Origin: Spirulina subsalsa PCC 9445
GTDB taxonomy: Bacteria; Cyanobacteriota; Cyanobacteriia; Cyanobacteriales; Spirulinaceae
Direction: 5' to 3'
Assembly (NCBI RefSeq): GCF_000314005.1
Contig: NZ_JH980292.1
Span: 4,933,894 to 4,997,893 of the forward strand
Length of the DNA stretch: 64,000 nt
Both the position numbers and the translations under genes were made by a program. Within the stretch, counting starts at the first letter, position 1; the number at the start of each line of letters is the position of its first letter. The notes under the pieces were generated by a model, which ran no database searches, was not told the DNA's origin, and was given only the letters and a program-made list of their open reading frames with translations. Below, piece by piece: positions 34,551 to 43,976 of this stretch.

Positions 34551-37500
34551 CTAACATCCTTCTTGTTTAACCAAAAAAGTGAGAACCTTCCCATCAATCC
34601 CCTTCAACTGCAACAGACCAAATTCCTCCACCTCCGAGGGGGAGAGATGCTGAGTCACCGCCGTTGAAACTAAAATACTATTGGGGTGAGTCGCTTCCTG
34701 AAGACGGGCGGCAATATTTACACTCGGACCAATGGCCGTGTAGTCAGAACGCAAGTTTCCTCCAAACATCCCCACCACAGCCGGCCCGTGATGGATGCCA
34801 CAGCGAAACTGCACTGGGGGCGGCTGCTGCCCCCCCACAATGCCCTGTCGCTCCCAGTAAGCATTGAGGTCATCTAAACGTCGATACATTCCCCGGGCTG
34901 TATTCACCGCCCGACGCACTTGTTCGGCTGGGGGGAGGTCTTCTGGCGCGCCAAACAGGGCAATGATGGCATCGCCCATGAATTTATCCACCGTGCCACC
35001 ATGCTCAAACACAACCTGAGTCATCGCTTCTAGATACTCATTTAACACTTGAGCAATGCCTCGCGCTTGGAGACGGTTGGAGAGTTGGGTAAAGCCGACA
35101 ATATCACTAAATAAAATCGTCACTAAACGGGGGTCTGGGTGCAAATCTAGCTCCATTTCCCCCTTGGCTGCCCGTTTGACCATTTCGGGGGGTAAAAAGC
35201 GTTTTAAGACTGATTCTGTGAGGTAATCATTAATTTGTTTCACTCGGGCTTCATTTTCTTTGAGGGAGAGCAAATTTCGCACACTGGCCAACAGTTCCCG
35301 GTCATTGAAGGGTTTGGAGAGGTAGGAGTCGGCCCCTTGTTCGGTACCTTCTAAGCGGCTAGCTTCATCAGCTTTTGCGGTCAGGAGAATAATGGGGGTG
35401 CCGCGCAGTTCTTCTTCATTCCGTACCATCCGGATGAGATCCAAACCAGACACTTTGGGCATCATTAGGTCACTGATGACTAATTCCGGGCGCTGTTGTT
35501 TTAGAAGTTGAAAGCCTTCGGCTCCGTTGCGGGCGGTGGTGACTTGATATCCGGCGGAGGAGAGAATATGGGAAACATAGGTGCGTAAGTCGGGGTTGTC
35601 ATCGACGACTAAAACCCGGTGCTGGTTGGGGTCTAGGCTCGGAAGGGTTTCAGGGGTGCTGACTAAACCTTCTGTGGGAATGGTATCAATAGCTCGGGCT
35701 TCATCAGCTTCGAGCAGTTCGGCTTCTAAATCGGCTAATTCTACCGCAGACCGGGCGGCTTGAATTTCTGTGGGAACTTCTAAGACTTGCTCTGGGGGTA
35801 AATGGGCGGAGCCATTCTGTAACCAGATGCTGAAGGTGGTGCCGGAGATTTGACCCTCGCTTTCTTCCCCCCGTTTGACGGAATTAACCATCACTTGACC
35901 GCCGTGAAGTTCGACAATTTCTTTGACTAGGGCTAATCCCAAACCAGTTCCTTCATAGGAACGGTTGACGGAGCCTTCAGCTTGGCGGAAACGGTCGAAC
36001 AGGTAGGGAATTTGAGAGGCGGCAATACCAATCCCGGTATCTGTGACTTGTAAGGTGACATGATCCCCGGCTAGTTTGAGGGAAACGGTAATTTTGCCCC
36101 CAGGATCGGTGAATTTCATGGCATTGGAGAGTAGGTTATAGAGTACCTTGTCGAATTTTTCACTATCCAAGTAGATGGCACGACAGGACTCGAGTTTGAT
36201 GTTTAACTGAATGCCCTTTTTTTGGCAGTAGGGGCGGAAGGTGTCCACAATTTGCTCGACAAATTCCTGTAAATCACAGGGGCGGAATTTGGGCTGCATT
36301 CGTCCTGCGTCTAGGCGTTGCAGGTCGAGGAGTTGGTTGACCAAGCGCAAGAGACGGCGAGAGTTGCGGAGGGCGATTTGGGCTTGATCATAGGGTAAGC
36401 CTTGCTGTTTGTTGATGGCGGACTCTAGGGGGCCAATCATTAGGGTGAGGGGGGTGCGGAATTCGTGGGAGATGTTTTGGAAAAATTCGGTTTTTTGTCG
36501 ATCGAGTTCGAGCAGGCGTTCTGCTTGTTGGCGGGTTTTTTGGTAGAGGCGGGATTGTTGTACTGCGATCGCCGCTTGAGAAGCCACCGCCTGAGATAAT
36601 TCAATATCATCCCCCGACCAATGACGGGGGCGTTCCGTTTGGCGGAGGGAAATACTGCCAATAATCCGCCCATCCACCAACAAGGGAACAATCAGCAAAG
36701 CCCGAGCCGGAGCGCGAATAGGCAAATCTACCCCCTTCATGGAGTCTGGGGTAGCCGCTACCATATCCTCCACCACAACGGGCTGTTTAGTGTGCAGGAG
36801 TTCTAACAGGACGGGATTTCCGGCAATGGGAACAAGGGACTGAGGCAGGGAAACACTGCCCACACGATGGGGGGTGAGGGCGGGATCTACGCTCGCATCG
36901 ACTCGTTCGGAGTGGCGGTCATAGAGTCCCACACATTGGACAAACTCATCATCCTCAGTCCACAGAGACAAGGCACAACCATCCACCTCCAAAGATGTCC
37001 CCAACTGTTCCGTAATCGCCATAAAAATCTCTTGGGGATCCAAGGTGGAACGGATGGCGGAGGTAATTGTATTGACCAGGGTTTCCCGTTTGGCTAAAGC
37101 CTGCACCTTCTCATAGGCTCTGGCTTGAGAAATAGCTAGGGCGGCTTGATCCGCTACCATTCCCGCCAGTTGGCTCTCATCTTCCTCCCAGCCTTGATTT
37201 TTCCCGCAACGGTGGAGCGCTAACACAGCCATTAAATCCCGTTGACAGATGAGCGGCACCATTAACGTTGAGGTAATTTTTGCTCGGGCAAAAGCATCCA
37301 GACGATCCTGATATTGGGAACTCTCACCTTGAAAGTGGGGGTGAGATTGGATGTCGTTAATTACTTCCACCTGCTGGGTTTCCCAAACCGTTAGTTTTAA
37401 CCAAGGGGGAGGTTCTGTAATCGTCAAAGACGCTGCCTCTTTCTCCTCCGAAGCGGCCGTTTCTGTTGGTCGCACAGCTTCACGAACGCAAGAGTTCCCC

Positions 37501-38126
37501 AAAGCCTTTTGATAAATAAAACACTCATCAACTAACTCATGATCGGCAAAAGAACGCAATAAACAAATATCAACATTCAGGACATCCCCCACGGTATTGA
37601 CTACAGTTTGTAACACTTCCCGTAAGGGAGAATCCCCCAAACGGTCAAACTGAGCATTGCGAATAGTATTGGTGACACTATTGAGTAAAGTTTCCCGCTT
37701 GAGAGAGCGGGATAATTCTTCGGTGCGGATTTTGAGGACGTTGTGGGTATCTAAAGCCTGTTTGACAATTTCCTTGAGGGTTGTGGCTTCCCAAGGTTTG
37801 GTGACATACTTAAAGACCTTCCCACTATTGATCGCTTCTACTAAGTCCTCGACATCGGTATAACCTGTTAAGAGAATCCGGATAATATCCGGATACTGCA
37901 TAGCCGTTAGACTGAGGAATTCTGTCCCCGTCATAATGGGCATTCGTTGATCAGAAATAATCACCGAAATATTGGACTCTTGTTCCAATATTTCTAGGGC
38001 TGTTGGTCCACTGGTTGCCCGTAAAACCTTATACTCCCGATGGAAAGTCCGATAGAGCAAATCGAGATTATCCGGCTCATCATCCACCACCAGAATTTTA
38101 GGCTTCTTCTTTGCTTGGGACTTCAT
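34551..38126 (-). CDS. cyaC: CyaC-type hybrid adenylate cyclase/histidine kinase
   Basis: Multidomain signalling protein of about 1190 aa. In order: receiver (phospho-Asp in VIISDQRMPIMTG), two GAF domains (about 160-340, 350-535), HisKA with NISHEFRTPLTLMIG, ATPase (VTDTGIGIAASQ, GTGLGLALVKEI), second receiver (LVISDLMMPKVSG, about 855-970), and class III cyclase (ILFSDIVGFTQLS, DKFMGDAIIALFGAPE). Substrate positions read Lys and Thr (SDYTAIG), the class IIIb pattern for ATP. The layout matches CyaC of Arthrospira and Anabaena; that class is reported to be bicarbonate-stimulated. ATG 38126 is preferred over 38135 because AGGAG is then 9 bases upstream. Confidence 0.92.
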   Translation of the reverse strand: MKSQAKKKPKILVVDDEPDNLDLLYRTFHREYKVLRATSGPTALEILEQESNISVIISDQRMPIMTGTEFLSLTAMQYPDIIRILLTGYTDVEDLVEAINSGKVFKYVTKPWEATTLKEIVKQALDTHNVLKIRTEELSRSLKRETLLNSVTNTIRNAQFDRLGDSPLREVLQTVVNTVGDVLNVDICLLRSFADHELVDECFIYQKALGNSCVREAVRPTETAASEEKEAASLTITEPPPWLKLTVWETQQVEVINDIQSHPHFQGESSQYQDRLDAFARAKITSTLMVPLICQRDLMAVLALHRCGKNQGWEEDESQLAGMVADQAALAISQARAYEKVQALAKRETLVNTITSAIRSTLDPQEIFMAITEQLGTSLEVDGCALSLWTEDDEFVQCVGLYDRHSERVDASVDPALTPHRVGSVSLPQSLVPIAGNPVLLELLHTKQPVVVEDMVAATPDSMKGVDLPIRAPARALLIVPLLVDGRIIGSISLRQTERPRHWSGDDIELSQAVASQAAIAVQQSRLYQKTRQQAERLLELDRQKTEFFQNISHEFRTPLTLMIGPLESAINKQQGLPYDQAQIALRNSRRLLRLVNQLLDLQRLDAGRMQPKFRPCDLQEFVEQIVDTFRPYCQKKGIQLNIKLESCRAIYLDSEKFDKVLYNLLSNAMKFTDPGGKITVSLKLAGDHVTLQVTDTGIGIAASQIPYLFDRFRQAEGSVNRSYEGTGLGLALVKEIVELHGGQVMVNSVKRGEESEGQISGTTFSIWLQNGSAHLPPEQVLEVPTEIQAARSAVELADLEAELLEADEARAIDTIPTEGLVSTPETLPSLDPNQHRVLVVDDNPDLRTYVSHILSSAGYQVTTARNGAEGFQLLKQQRPELVISDLMMPKVSGLDLIRMVRNEEELRGTPIILLTAKADEASRLEGTEQGADSYLSKPFNDRELLASVRNLLSLKENEARVKQINDYLTESVLKRFLPPEMVKRAAKGEMELDLHPDPRLVTILFSDIVGFTQLSNRLQARGIAQVLNEYLEAMTQVVFEHGGTVDKFMGDAIIALFGAPEDLPPAEQVRRAVNTARGMYRRLDDLNAYWERQGIVGGQQPPPVQFRCGIHHGPAVVGMFGGNLRSDYTAIGPSVNIAARLQEATHPNSILVSTAVTQHLSPSEVEEFGLLQLKGIDGKVLTFLVKQEGC

Positions 38127-38460
38127 CCACCGCATCTCCTACCGTTGCTGACGGGACGCACCTAGTGCGTCCATAGCCATCGGGAAAGTATAAGTCATTT
38201 ACTCCTCTGGCTGGGCGCATTGATATCGCCTTGATCATAGTCGCTTCTGCACCCCCCAACATCAGTTACGACTTTTGCGATTCTCCAGTCGTTGGCTGAC
38301 AACGGACTTGTTTATAATCTTATCGCTCTCTCCTCGGATTGGACATAGCCAGTTTGCTCTGATTCTGCTAGAGTACGGCTAAGAGAAAAAGGGAATAGGG
38401 TTTAGGGGTTTTGGTTTTGCCTATCCCTTGTTCCCTATTCCCGCTTTAAGTGGGGTGGCC
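38127..38460. other. Divergent intergenic region with STRR
   Basis: Upstream region shared by cyaC (minus) and the GNAT gene (plus). GGACGCAC-CTAGTGCGTCC (38153-38173) forms a hairpin near the cyaC start that could act in its leader. Heptamers such as CCTATTCCC occur at 38385-38445. No gene seen. Confidence 0.5.
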
Positions 38461-39198
38461 GTGGACTACTCTTTTTTCGGGTTTAAAAATCAACCCATTG
38501 TTCAAGAACGGTATCCGGATCAATTGCCAACTCAAGACTCAGATTTTCCTTGGGAGTTGACTGTTCGCTCGGCTCAATTCCGGGACTTAAAATCCTTGGC
38601 GGATATTTTGACGACTAGCTTTCATTCTTCTGAGGGCTGGCTGACGGGGTGGTTGTATCCGTTTTTGAGTTTTGGCATTTATGAGGACCTCCGCAGTCGT
38701 TTCCGGGGGGCTTCCCCTCACTATCACTGTTTTACGGCGATTCTCGTTCCGAGACGCTGCGCGTTAGCATTGGCGAAGCCTTCCCAAGGAACGGAAAGGG
38801 AAGGAATTGCATCTATTCCTACCTCTACCGGACAACAGGAGGAAATCACCGGAACGGTGGAAATTGCCCTCCGCTCCCTCCCTAGTGGGGGGCATAGTCA
38901 CCAGTATCCTTATATTTCCAATTTAGCGGTCAGTCCGAATTTTCGACGGCGGGGGATTGCTCGCCAATTACTTTTAAGTTGTGAACCTATTGCTCTAGAA
39001 TGGGGCTTTAAGGAGATTTACCTCCATGTTTTAGAAAATAATGACCAAGCGAAACAACTCTATTGGTCTTTAGGTTATCGCCTCAAACGAGTAGAATCGG
39101 ATTGTTTCTTTGGGGTGTTTCAACAGCCTAGACGGTTATTGCTCCAGAAGTCCCTTTGTTCAGGGTGTGGGAAATGGGGAATGGGGAGTAGGTCATAA
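38461..39198 (+). CDS. GNAT-family N-acetyltransferase with repeat-derived insert
   Basis: Acetyl-CoA-dependent acetyltransferase of 245 aa. The GNAT fold shows early strand ELTVRSAQFRDLKSLADILT, then the acetyl-CoA loop YISNLAVSPNFRRRGIARQL (R-R-G-I-A) and LHVLENNDQAKQLYWSLGYR. GTG 38461 is chosen; the frame further upstream is STRR-coded. Codons 98-108 (about RCALALAKPS) come from a palindromic repeat inserted in frame (38751-38783), and the last 15-20 residues (SGCGKWGMGSRS) come from STRR DNA. Possibly RimI-like, but substrate is unknown. Confidence 0.82.
   Translation: MDYSFFGFKNQPIVQERYPDQLPTQDSDFPWELTVRSAQFRDLKSLADILTTSFHSSEGWLTGWLYPFLSFGIYEDLRSRFRGASPHYHCFTAILVPRRCALALAKPSQGTEREGIASIPTSTGQQEEITGTVEIALRSLPSGGHSHQYPYISNLAVSPNFRRRGIARQLLLSCEPIALEWGFKEIYLHVLENNDQAKQLYWSLGYRLKRVESDCFFGVFQQPRRLLLQKSLCSGCGKWGMGSRS
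38751..38783. repeat. Palindromic repeat inside the GNAT gene
   Basis: GAGACGCTGCGCGTTAGCAT followed by TGGCGAAGCCTTC belongs to a palindromic family widespread in cyanobacterial intergenic DNA. Here it sits in frame in a coding sequence, bordered by inverted CGTTCC / GGAACG. Confidence 0.7.
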
Positions 39199-39299
39199 TT
39201 ATCAATACTGAAGTGGGTGTGGGGGTGGCATTTCCAGTTCTTAATCGTTGATCTCAACGTTAGGCTTCTCACAGATTGGGCTAAAATGTTGACTAGGCT

Positions 39300-39449
39300 C
39301 ATGGAGAAATCAATCGGGATGTAGCTTCTGCCTAGAGGGTAAATCAGCCAAGGTTAACAGCCGTGGGACACACGGTGAAGAAGCTCAAGGAGGGCAAAGT
39401 CAATGGACTCCCAACGAAACCCCTAGGGTCGGTGTCGGGAGGATGTCAC
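39300..39449 (+). mobile_element. Solo right end / omega-RNA-like segment of a tnpB-type IS
   Basis: Ends with 30 bases (39420-39449) that are the exact reverse complement of the left end in front of tnpB (17914-17943). Before it, CCGTG (39361-39365) / CACGG (39371-39375) makes a tight hairpin followed by GAAGAAGCTCAAGGAGGGCA. No ORF is present. TnpB omega-RNAs overlap the 3' end of such elements, so this may be a stand-alone right end with a guide scaffold; the scaffold part is inference. Confidence 0.5.
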
Positions 39450-39605
39450 GGAGTGAGATTTAGGGGTTAGGGTTTAGCCCAATCCCCTATCCCCGATTGA
39501 ATTGAACCTTTTCTTAACCCTACGTTCTGGTCTTCAAGACTTGTTAGTTTTGGGTTAAGGGACTTCTCAACCCATTTGGTTAAATAACGATATCTGAATC
39601 AAGAC

Positions 39606-40082
39606 GTGCCGAATCTGGATAAAGACGTGCCGAATTTGAATAAAGACGGAAGTGATCACACTCAGTTACTGGCTCAACTCCAGAACAAGGAGCTTTTGAT
39701 CGTCAATAGCCGTCGGAAAAATGGGCTAATTATATATAAGCGCTACCATGCTGAATTTGCTGGACCTGGCTCTGTGGTTGGCAGTGTGTTTGATTTAGAT
39801 GTAACAGGGGTTTTCCCTGTGGGCAATTGGTCTTCAGTCCCCCCTAAAAATGGTGACGAACGCCACCGAGCGTATTTGATTCGTCGTCAGTGGACTAAGT
39901 TAGTGCATCAAATCACGGTGAATCCTGTGCCTCTCCAACGGGCGCAAATTATCTTGAACCAGTTTGAAAACTGGTTTGATGAGGAGACAGTGGCTTGTGT
40001 CCCTGATGAAGCGTTTGCTCGTTTGGTGGGGGTTCTCCCCCAAACTATGATAAGAGCTCGTCGGGCTGATGCCCGTTTGTAA
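39606..40082 (+). CDS. Hypothetical protein (158 aa)
   Basis: Starts at GTG 39606 with a 21-base direct duplication that encodes MPNLDKD then VPNLNKD, so GTG 39627 is an equally good start. The body ([60 protein letters not shown]) looks like a compact soluble alpha/beta protein without signal peptide or catalytic signature. I do not recognise the family. Its 3' end overlaps the convergent hisC gene by 38 bases. Confidence 0.65.
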   Translation: MPNLDKDVPNLNKDGSDHTQLLAQLQNKELLIVNSRRKNGLIIYKRYHAEFAGPGSVVGSVFDLDVTGVFPVGNWSSVPPKNGDERHRAYLIRRQWTKLVHQITVNPVPLQRAQIILNQFENWFDEETVACVPDEAFARLVGVLPQTMIRARRADARL

Positions 40083-41208
40083 GGAGGCCATTGGCCAGTA
40101 AAATGCTCATTCTCTGGCAGGTGCGCTGATTTTCTGGGGGACTGCCAACGGTAATCCGCAATCCGCCTCCGGTGTGCCGGATCAGGGTGCCTTGGGTTTT
40201 TAGGGTGGTGACGAGGTGGGCTAGGACTTCCTCGCTTTCGGGGATATCTTTTAAACGAGCATAGATAAAGTTGGCATCTGTTGGCCAGAGCTTGAGACGG
40301 GGGATTTGCTCTAGGTTATGCCAGAGTTGGGTTCGTTCTTGTAAGAGTTGGGGGATGACTTCAAGTAGGCTGTCTTGGTGGGCGAGGGCGAGTTGAGCGG
40401 CGGCTTGGGAAAATGTGGGGAGGTTGTAGGGGAGGCGGATTTTTTCGAGGGTGGTGATCAGGTGGGGATGGGCGATCGCATATCCCACCCGTAAGGCGGC
40501 TAAACGGAAGGCCTTAGAAAAGGTGCGCAGGATGACCCAATTAGGATGTTCTGCCAGTTCCCCGACGACTGAAGTCCGACTAAATTCAAAATAGGCCTCG
40601 TCAATGACGACTAATACCTGTTCGGGAATCTCCCGTAACCAAGCTAATTCGGCCTCGGTGAGGGCGTTGGCGGTGGGGGAGTTGGGATGCACCAGAAACA
40701 CCACTCGAATGGGGGGATTTTGGGTTTGTTCTAAGGCCTGTTGGGCGGCGTTGAGGTCGATTTCAAAGGTATCTGGGGAGCGTCCCACGGAAACCACGCC
40801 AATCCTCAAGGTTTGCGCCAAAATGCCGTACATGGAAAAGGTGGGATGGGCGACTAAAATCTGGCCTTCTTGACCTAAACAGGTGGCAATGAGGAGGGAG
40901 CGAATAAGTTCATCTGAACCATTGCCCACAGAAATGTGATGAGCGTCAATGGGGGAGGAGGGGAGATGGGCGGAATGATTCACATAGTTTGCGATCGCCT
41001 CTTTCAAAGCGCTATGACTGCCATCGGGGTAGCGATTACAGGACATTTCCATCTGATAGAGACGCGCTAGTTTCCCCTTAATCCAAGGGGGGAGATCGTA
41101 GGGATTTTCATTCGTGTCTAACTGATCCACTGGAACAGCAATCTCCCCTCCGGGGTGGGGAGTATAGGCTTTTAACTGAGCTAAATCGGAGCGAATAAAA
41201 TTAAACAT
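40045..41208 (-). CDS. hisC: Histidinol-phosphate aminotransferase
   Basis: PLP-dependent class I/II aminotransferase of 387 aa converting imidazole-acetol phosphate to histidinol phosphate in histidine synthesis. It shows [11 protein letters not shown] near residue 30, [14 protein letters not shown] (about 93-106), [30 protein letters not shown] and the PLP lysine in [18 protein letters not shown]. The closing [15 protein letters not shown] carries the substrate-binding Arg. Length is a little above average. Monocistronic; it converges on the preceding gene with a 38-base overlap. Confidence 0.93.
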   Translation of the reverse strand: MFNFIRSDLAQLKAYTPHPGGEIAVPVDQLDTNENPYDLPPWIKGKLARLYQMEMSCNRYPDGSHSALKEAIANYVNHSAHLPSSPIDAHHISVGNGSDELIRSLLIATCLGQEGQILVAHPTFSMYGILAQTLRIGVVSVGRSPDTFEIDLNAAQQALEQTQNPPIRVVFLVHPNSPTANALTEAELAWLREIPEQVLVVIDEAYFEFSRTSVVGELAEHPNWVILRTFSKAFRLAALRVGYAIAHPHLITTLEKIRLPYNLPTFSQAAAQLALAHQDSLLEVIPQLLQERTQLWHNLEQIPRLKLWPTDANFIYARLKDIPESEEVLAHLVTTLKTQGTLIRHTGGGLRITVGSPPENQRTCQRMSILLANGLLTNGHQPDELLS

Positions 41209-41239
41209 AATTCACGGTCGGGCAATGGATCTAGTTTAT

Positions 41240-41535
41240 CACTGGGCGGGTGTGGGGAGCAGGGGGGCAGGGGGGCAGGGAGAGGGGGAATAGTGGCTAG
41301 TGAATAGCCAAAACTCTTTTATTTTAGGGAACGGGGAACGGGGGGAGAGGGGGAGATGTTTATTCGTCCTACTCCCTATTCCCTATTCCCTATTACTTAT
41401 TCCGACTCCCGACACCCGATTCCCTAGGGCGCAAGCATTGCGCCCCTACACCGATTCCCGATTTGCGATTCCCGACTCCTGACTCCCTGTTCCCCGTTCC
41501 CCGTTCCCTATTCCCCGACTCCCATTCCCTAGTCG
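41240..41535. repeat. STRR-rich intergenic region with hairpin repeat
   Basis: GGGGGCA and GGGAACG arrays (41252-41350), CCTATTCC arrays (41370-41400), and CCGATTCC/CCGTTCCC arrays (41450-41530) surround the hairpin GGGCGCAA (41427-41434) / TTGCGCCC (41438-41445). This hairpin and part of its flank duplicate 23190-23290. No gene seen. Confidence 0.8.
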
Positions 41536-41603
41536 AGATTACGTGAACTGGTTTGGGAACAGCGCTAAGATTCAGACTAAGGGTTTCTGTCAAAAAAATA
41601 TTC

Positions 41604-43049
41604 ATGCCTGTTACCATAAATCCGATCAAATTTGGCACTGATGGCTGGCGCGGTTTGATTGCCGCCGACTTTACCTTTGAGCGCCTCGTGCAAGTTGCCC
41701 CCCTCGCGGCTCAAGTCCTCGCCCGCAATTATGCCCACGTCTCCCAGAATAATTTGATTATTGTGGGGTATGACCGCCGCTTCATGGCTGAGAATTTCGC
41801 CCAAGCTACCGCCGAAGCCGTTCAAAATGCTGGGTTTGATGTCCTCTTAGCGGATACCTTTTCCCCCACTCCTGCCCTATCTTGGGAAGCCCATGCCCGC
41901 TCCGCTTTAGGGGCACTGGTGATTACCGCCAGTCACAATCCGGCGGGGTATCTAGGGTTAAAAGTGAAAGGGGCTTTCGGGGGATCTGTCACGGGGGAGA
42001 TTACCCAACAAATTGAAGCTCTATTAGAACAAGAAAACTCATTTAATCGCCCCCCCGGTACCCTGACGATGTTTGATCCTTGGGTGAGTTATTGTCAAGA
42101 ATTGCAGACGAAAGTCAATATTGCTGAGATTCAAGGGGCGATTCGTGGGGGGAAAATCGAAGTTTTCGCCGATGTGATGCACGGGGCGGCGGCGACGGGG
42201 TTTAAACGGCTGTTAGGGCTAGATATTCATGAGCTAAATGGTGAACGGGATCCTCTGTTTGGGGGGGGCGCACCGGAGCCCCTGCCCAAGTATTTAGCCG
42301 ATTTGTTCCGCACAATTCGGGAAGCGGCGAAAACGGGGGGAGATACCTTGCGGGTGGGGTTTGTGTTTGATGGAGATAGCGATCGCATTGCCGCCGTTGA
42401 TGGACAAGGAAACTTTCTCAGTTCCCAAATTCTCATCCCCATCCTGATTGAACATCTAGCAGAACGCAAACAGTTCACCGGAGAGATTATTAAAACTGTG
42501 AGCGGTTCTGATCTCATCCCCCGCGTCGCTGACTTCTATCAGATCCCCCTCTATGAAACCCCCATTGGTTATAAATACATTGCCGAACGAATGTTAAGCC
42601 AAAACGTCCTAATTGGAGGCGAAGAATCGGGAGGGATTGGTTATGGGACTCACATCCCGGAACGGGATGCTCTGCTTTCGGCATTATACGTCCTAGAAGC
42701 CATCGTTCAGTCGGGGAAAGACCTCAGCACCCTTTATGGGGAACTTCAAGCTAAAACGGGCTTTAACTTCAGCTACGATCGGGTTGATGTCCATTTAGCC
42801 AGTATGGAAATCCGAGGGAAGTTACTGGAGAAACTGGAAACGGAAACCCCCCAAACTATCCTAGGAAAAGCGGTCACAAATTGTTTAGCAATTGATGGCT
42901 ATAAGTTCCGCTTAGAGGATGGCAGTTGGTTACTGATTCGTTTTAGTGGCACTGAACCCGTTTTACGCCTCTATTGTGAAGCGCCCACACTCCTGGATGT
43001 GAAGAAAACCTTAGACTGGGCTAAGGATTGGGCTGATTCTGTCGGCTAA
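41604..43049 (+). CDS. Phosphoglucomutase/phosphomannomutase family protein
   Basis: Alpha-D-phosphohexomutase of 481 aa interconverting hexose 1- and 6-phosphates. ATG 41604 fits the family N-terminus (IKFGTDGWRGLIAADFT). The phosphoserine loop is VITASHNPAGYLGLKV, the metal loop GFVFDGDSDRIAAVDGQG, the sugar loop IGGEESGGIGYGTHIPERD, and the phosphate-binding LIRFSGTEPVLRLYCE. All active-site loops are intact. The exact sugar cannot be read from sequence. Followed by twin hairpins. Confidence 0.92.
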   Translation: MPVTINPIKFGTDGWRGLIAADFTFERLVQVAPLAAQVLARNYAHVSQNNLIIVGYDRRFMAENFAQATAEAVQNAGFDVLLADTFSPTPALSWEAHARSALGALVITASHNPAGYLGLKVKGAFGGSVTGEITQQIEALLEQENSFNRPPGTLTMFDPWVSYCQELQTKVNIAEIQGAIRGGKIEVFADVMHGAAATGFKRLLGLDIHELNGERDPLFGGGAPEPLPKYLADLFRTIREAAKTGGDTLRVGFVFDGDSDRIAAVDGQGNFLSSQILIPILIEHLAERKQFTGEIIKTVSGSDLIPRVADFYQIPLYETPIGYKYIAERMLSQNVLIGGEESGGIGYGTHIPERDALLSALYVLEAIVQSGKDLSTLYGELQAKTGFNFSYDRVDVHLASMEIRGKLLEKLETETPQTILGKAVTNCLAIDGYKFRLEDGSWLLIRFSGTEPVLRLYCEAPTLLDVKKTLDWAKDWADSVG

Positions 43050-43100
43050 TTTCAAGAATTAGCCCCTAAACTCCCCATCCCACTTGTGGGATGGGGAGTT
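43044..43100 (+). terminator. Twin hairpins downstream of the phosphohexomutase gene
   Basis: First stem GGCTAATT (43044-43051) / AATTAGCC (43057-43064) includes the stop codon. Second is a perfect stem of at least 12 bp, CTCCCCATCCCA (43071-43082) / TGGGATGGGGAG (43087-43098), extendable by A-T pairs. There is no long T tract; it probably works as a bidirectional transcript end for the convergent psb34-like gene too. Confidence 0.65.
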
Positions 43101-43120
43101 CTCGGCAATCGGGTTAAGGG

Positions 43121-43291
43121 TTAGCTAACCGCAAAAGCCATCAGGATTAAGCTGGTGACGAGGAGAAGTGCTAAGGCCCCTTGACGCACGTAGCGTTTTT
43201 GCTGCGCTTGATTGGGGTACTGAGCATAATACATTTTAGGTTCGCTGGCGTAGTTGTTGAGTTGTCCTTCGGGGCTGATTGTGGTGTACAT
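43121..43291 (-). CDS. psb34: Psb34-like photosystem II assembly small protein
   Basis: A 56-aa protein starting MYTTISPEGQLNNYASEPKM with a single C-terminal membrane span (about 37-54, ALALLLVTSLILMAFAVS). The LNN(F/Y)AxEPxxY motif followed by a tail span matches my recollection of Psb34 (ssl1498 family), a small protein bound near CP47 in PSII assembly intermediates. A strong GGAGGTAC ribosome site lies 5 bases before ATG 43291, so the long upstream extension of this frame is rejected. Confidence 0.75.
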   Translation of the reverse strand: MYTTISPEGQLNNYASEPKMYYAQYPNQAQQKRYVRQGALALLLVTSLILMAFAVS

Positions 43292-43382
43292 TCGCGTACC
43301 TCCGTTTGGGTGTGCTGTATTTCCTTTGTTGTTACTTAATGTAACGTAATGTAAAGAATTGTTGCTGTGACTTGACAAGCTT

Positions 43383-43958
43383 TTAATCGTGATGCTCATC
43401 ACAGCAAGAGAGGAATGTTTGTTCAGTACAGATAAACTGAAGGGGACGATCCCAACTGTCTCGGGGGAGTTGGGGGGAGAGGGCGAAGTGGAAAATAATG
43501 CCGATGGTGGGAATATTGCACCAGGGGGGATGGGCGAGGAGTCGATCATAGAAGCCTCCCCCGTAGCCTAAACGGTAGCCAAGGCGATCGCATCCCACAG
43601 CCGGAACAAGAATTAAATCCACCTCTTCCCCCCATAAGCGCGTTGAATCGGGGCGAGGTTCAAAAATGCCATATTTCCCCTGAACGAGGGCTTCTGAGGG
43701 CTGCCAGCGATGCCAGATTAAAGATTTACCGACACATCGAGGTAGTCCCCATTGTTTTTCTGATTGTTGCCACAATACAGTTAAATCCGGTTCTTGGCGA
43801 AAACTGCAATAACTTAAAACCGTTGTAGCCTGTTGAAAGGGGGGAGACGTGAGGAGATGTTCACAAAGGCGATCGCTTTTTTCTCGCCACACTTCCGGGG
43901 AGAGTGCTTTGCGTTGGTCTAAAAGTTGACGACGTAGGGTAGATTTTAAATCAGACAC
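43383..43958 (-). CDS. 5-formyltetrahydrofolate cyclo-ligase (MTHFS)
   Basis: ATP-dependent enzyme (191 aa) converting 5-formyl-THF to 5,10-methenyl-THF. It has the N-terminal LRRQLLDQRKALSPEVWREK, a central FRQEPDLTVLW, and the diagnostic VPAVGCDRLGYRLGYGGGFY DRLL loop (split for length) near residues 117-141. The start is GTG 43958. Its start codon is only 18 bases from that of the divergent threonine aldolase; both enzymes feed one-carbon metabolism. Confidence 0.92.
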   Translation of the reverse strand: MSDLKSTLRRQLLDQRKALSPEVWREKSDRLCEHLLTSPPFQQATTVLSYCSFRQEPDLTVLWQQSEKQWGLPRCVGKSLIWHRWQPSEALVQGKYGIFEPRPDSTRLWGEEVDLILVPAVGCDRLGYRLGYGGGFYDRLLAHPPWCNIPTIGIIFHFALSPQLPRDSWDRPLQFICTEQTFLSCCDEHHD

Positions 43959-43976
43959 TATATTTTAACTTTCCAG

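Noticed and set aside
43292-43549. N-terminal extension of the psb34-like frame (142 aa in total)
   Set aside because: The RBS GGAGGTAC and the Psb34 motif place the start at 43291. The upstream part overlaps the MTHFS gene on the same strand and has no homology-like features.
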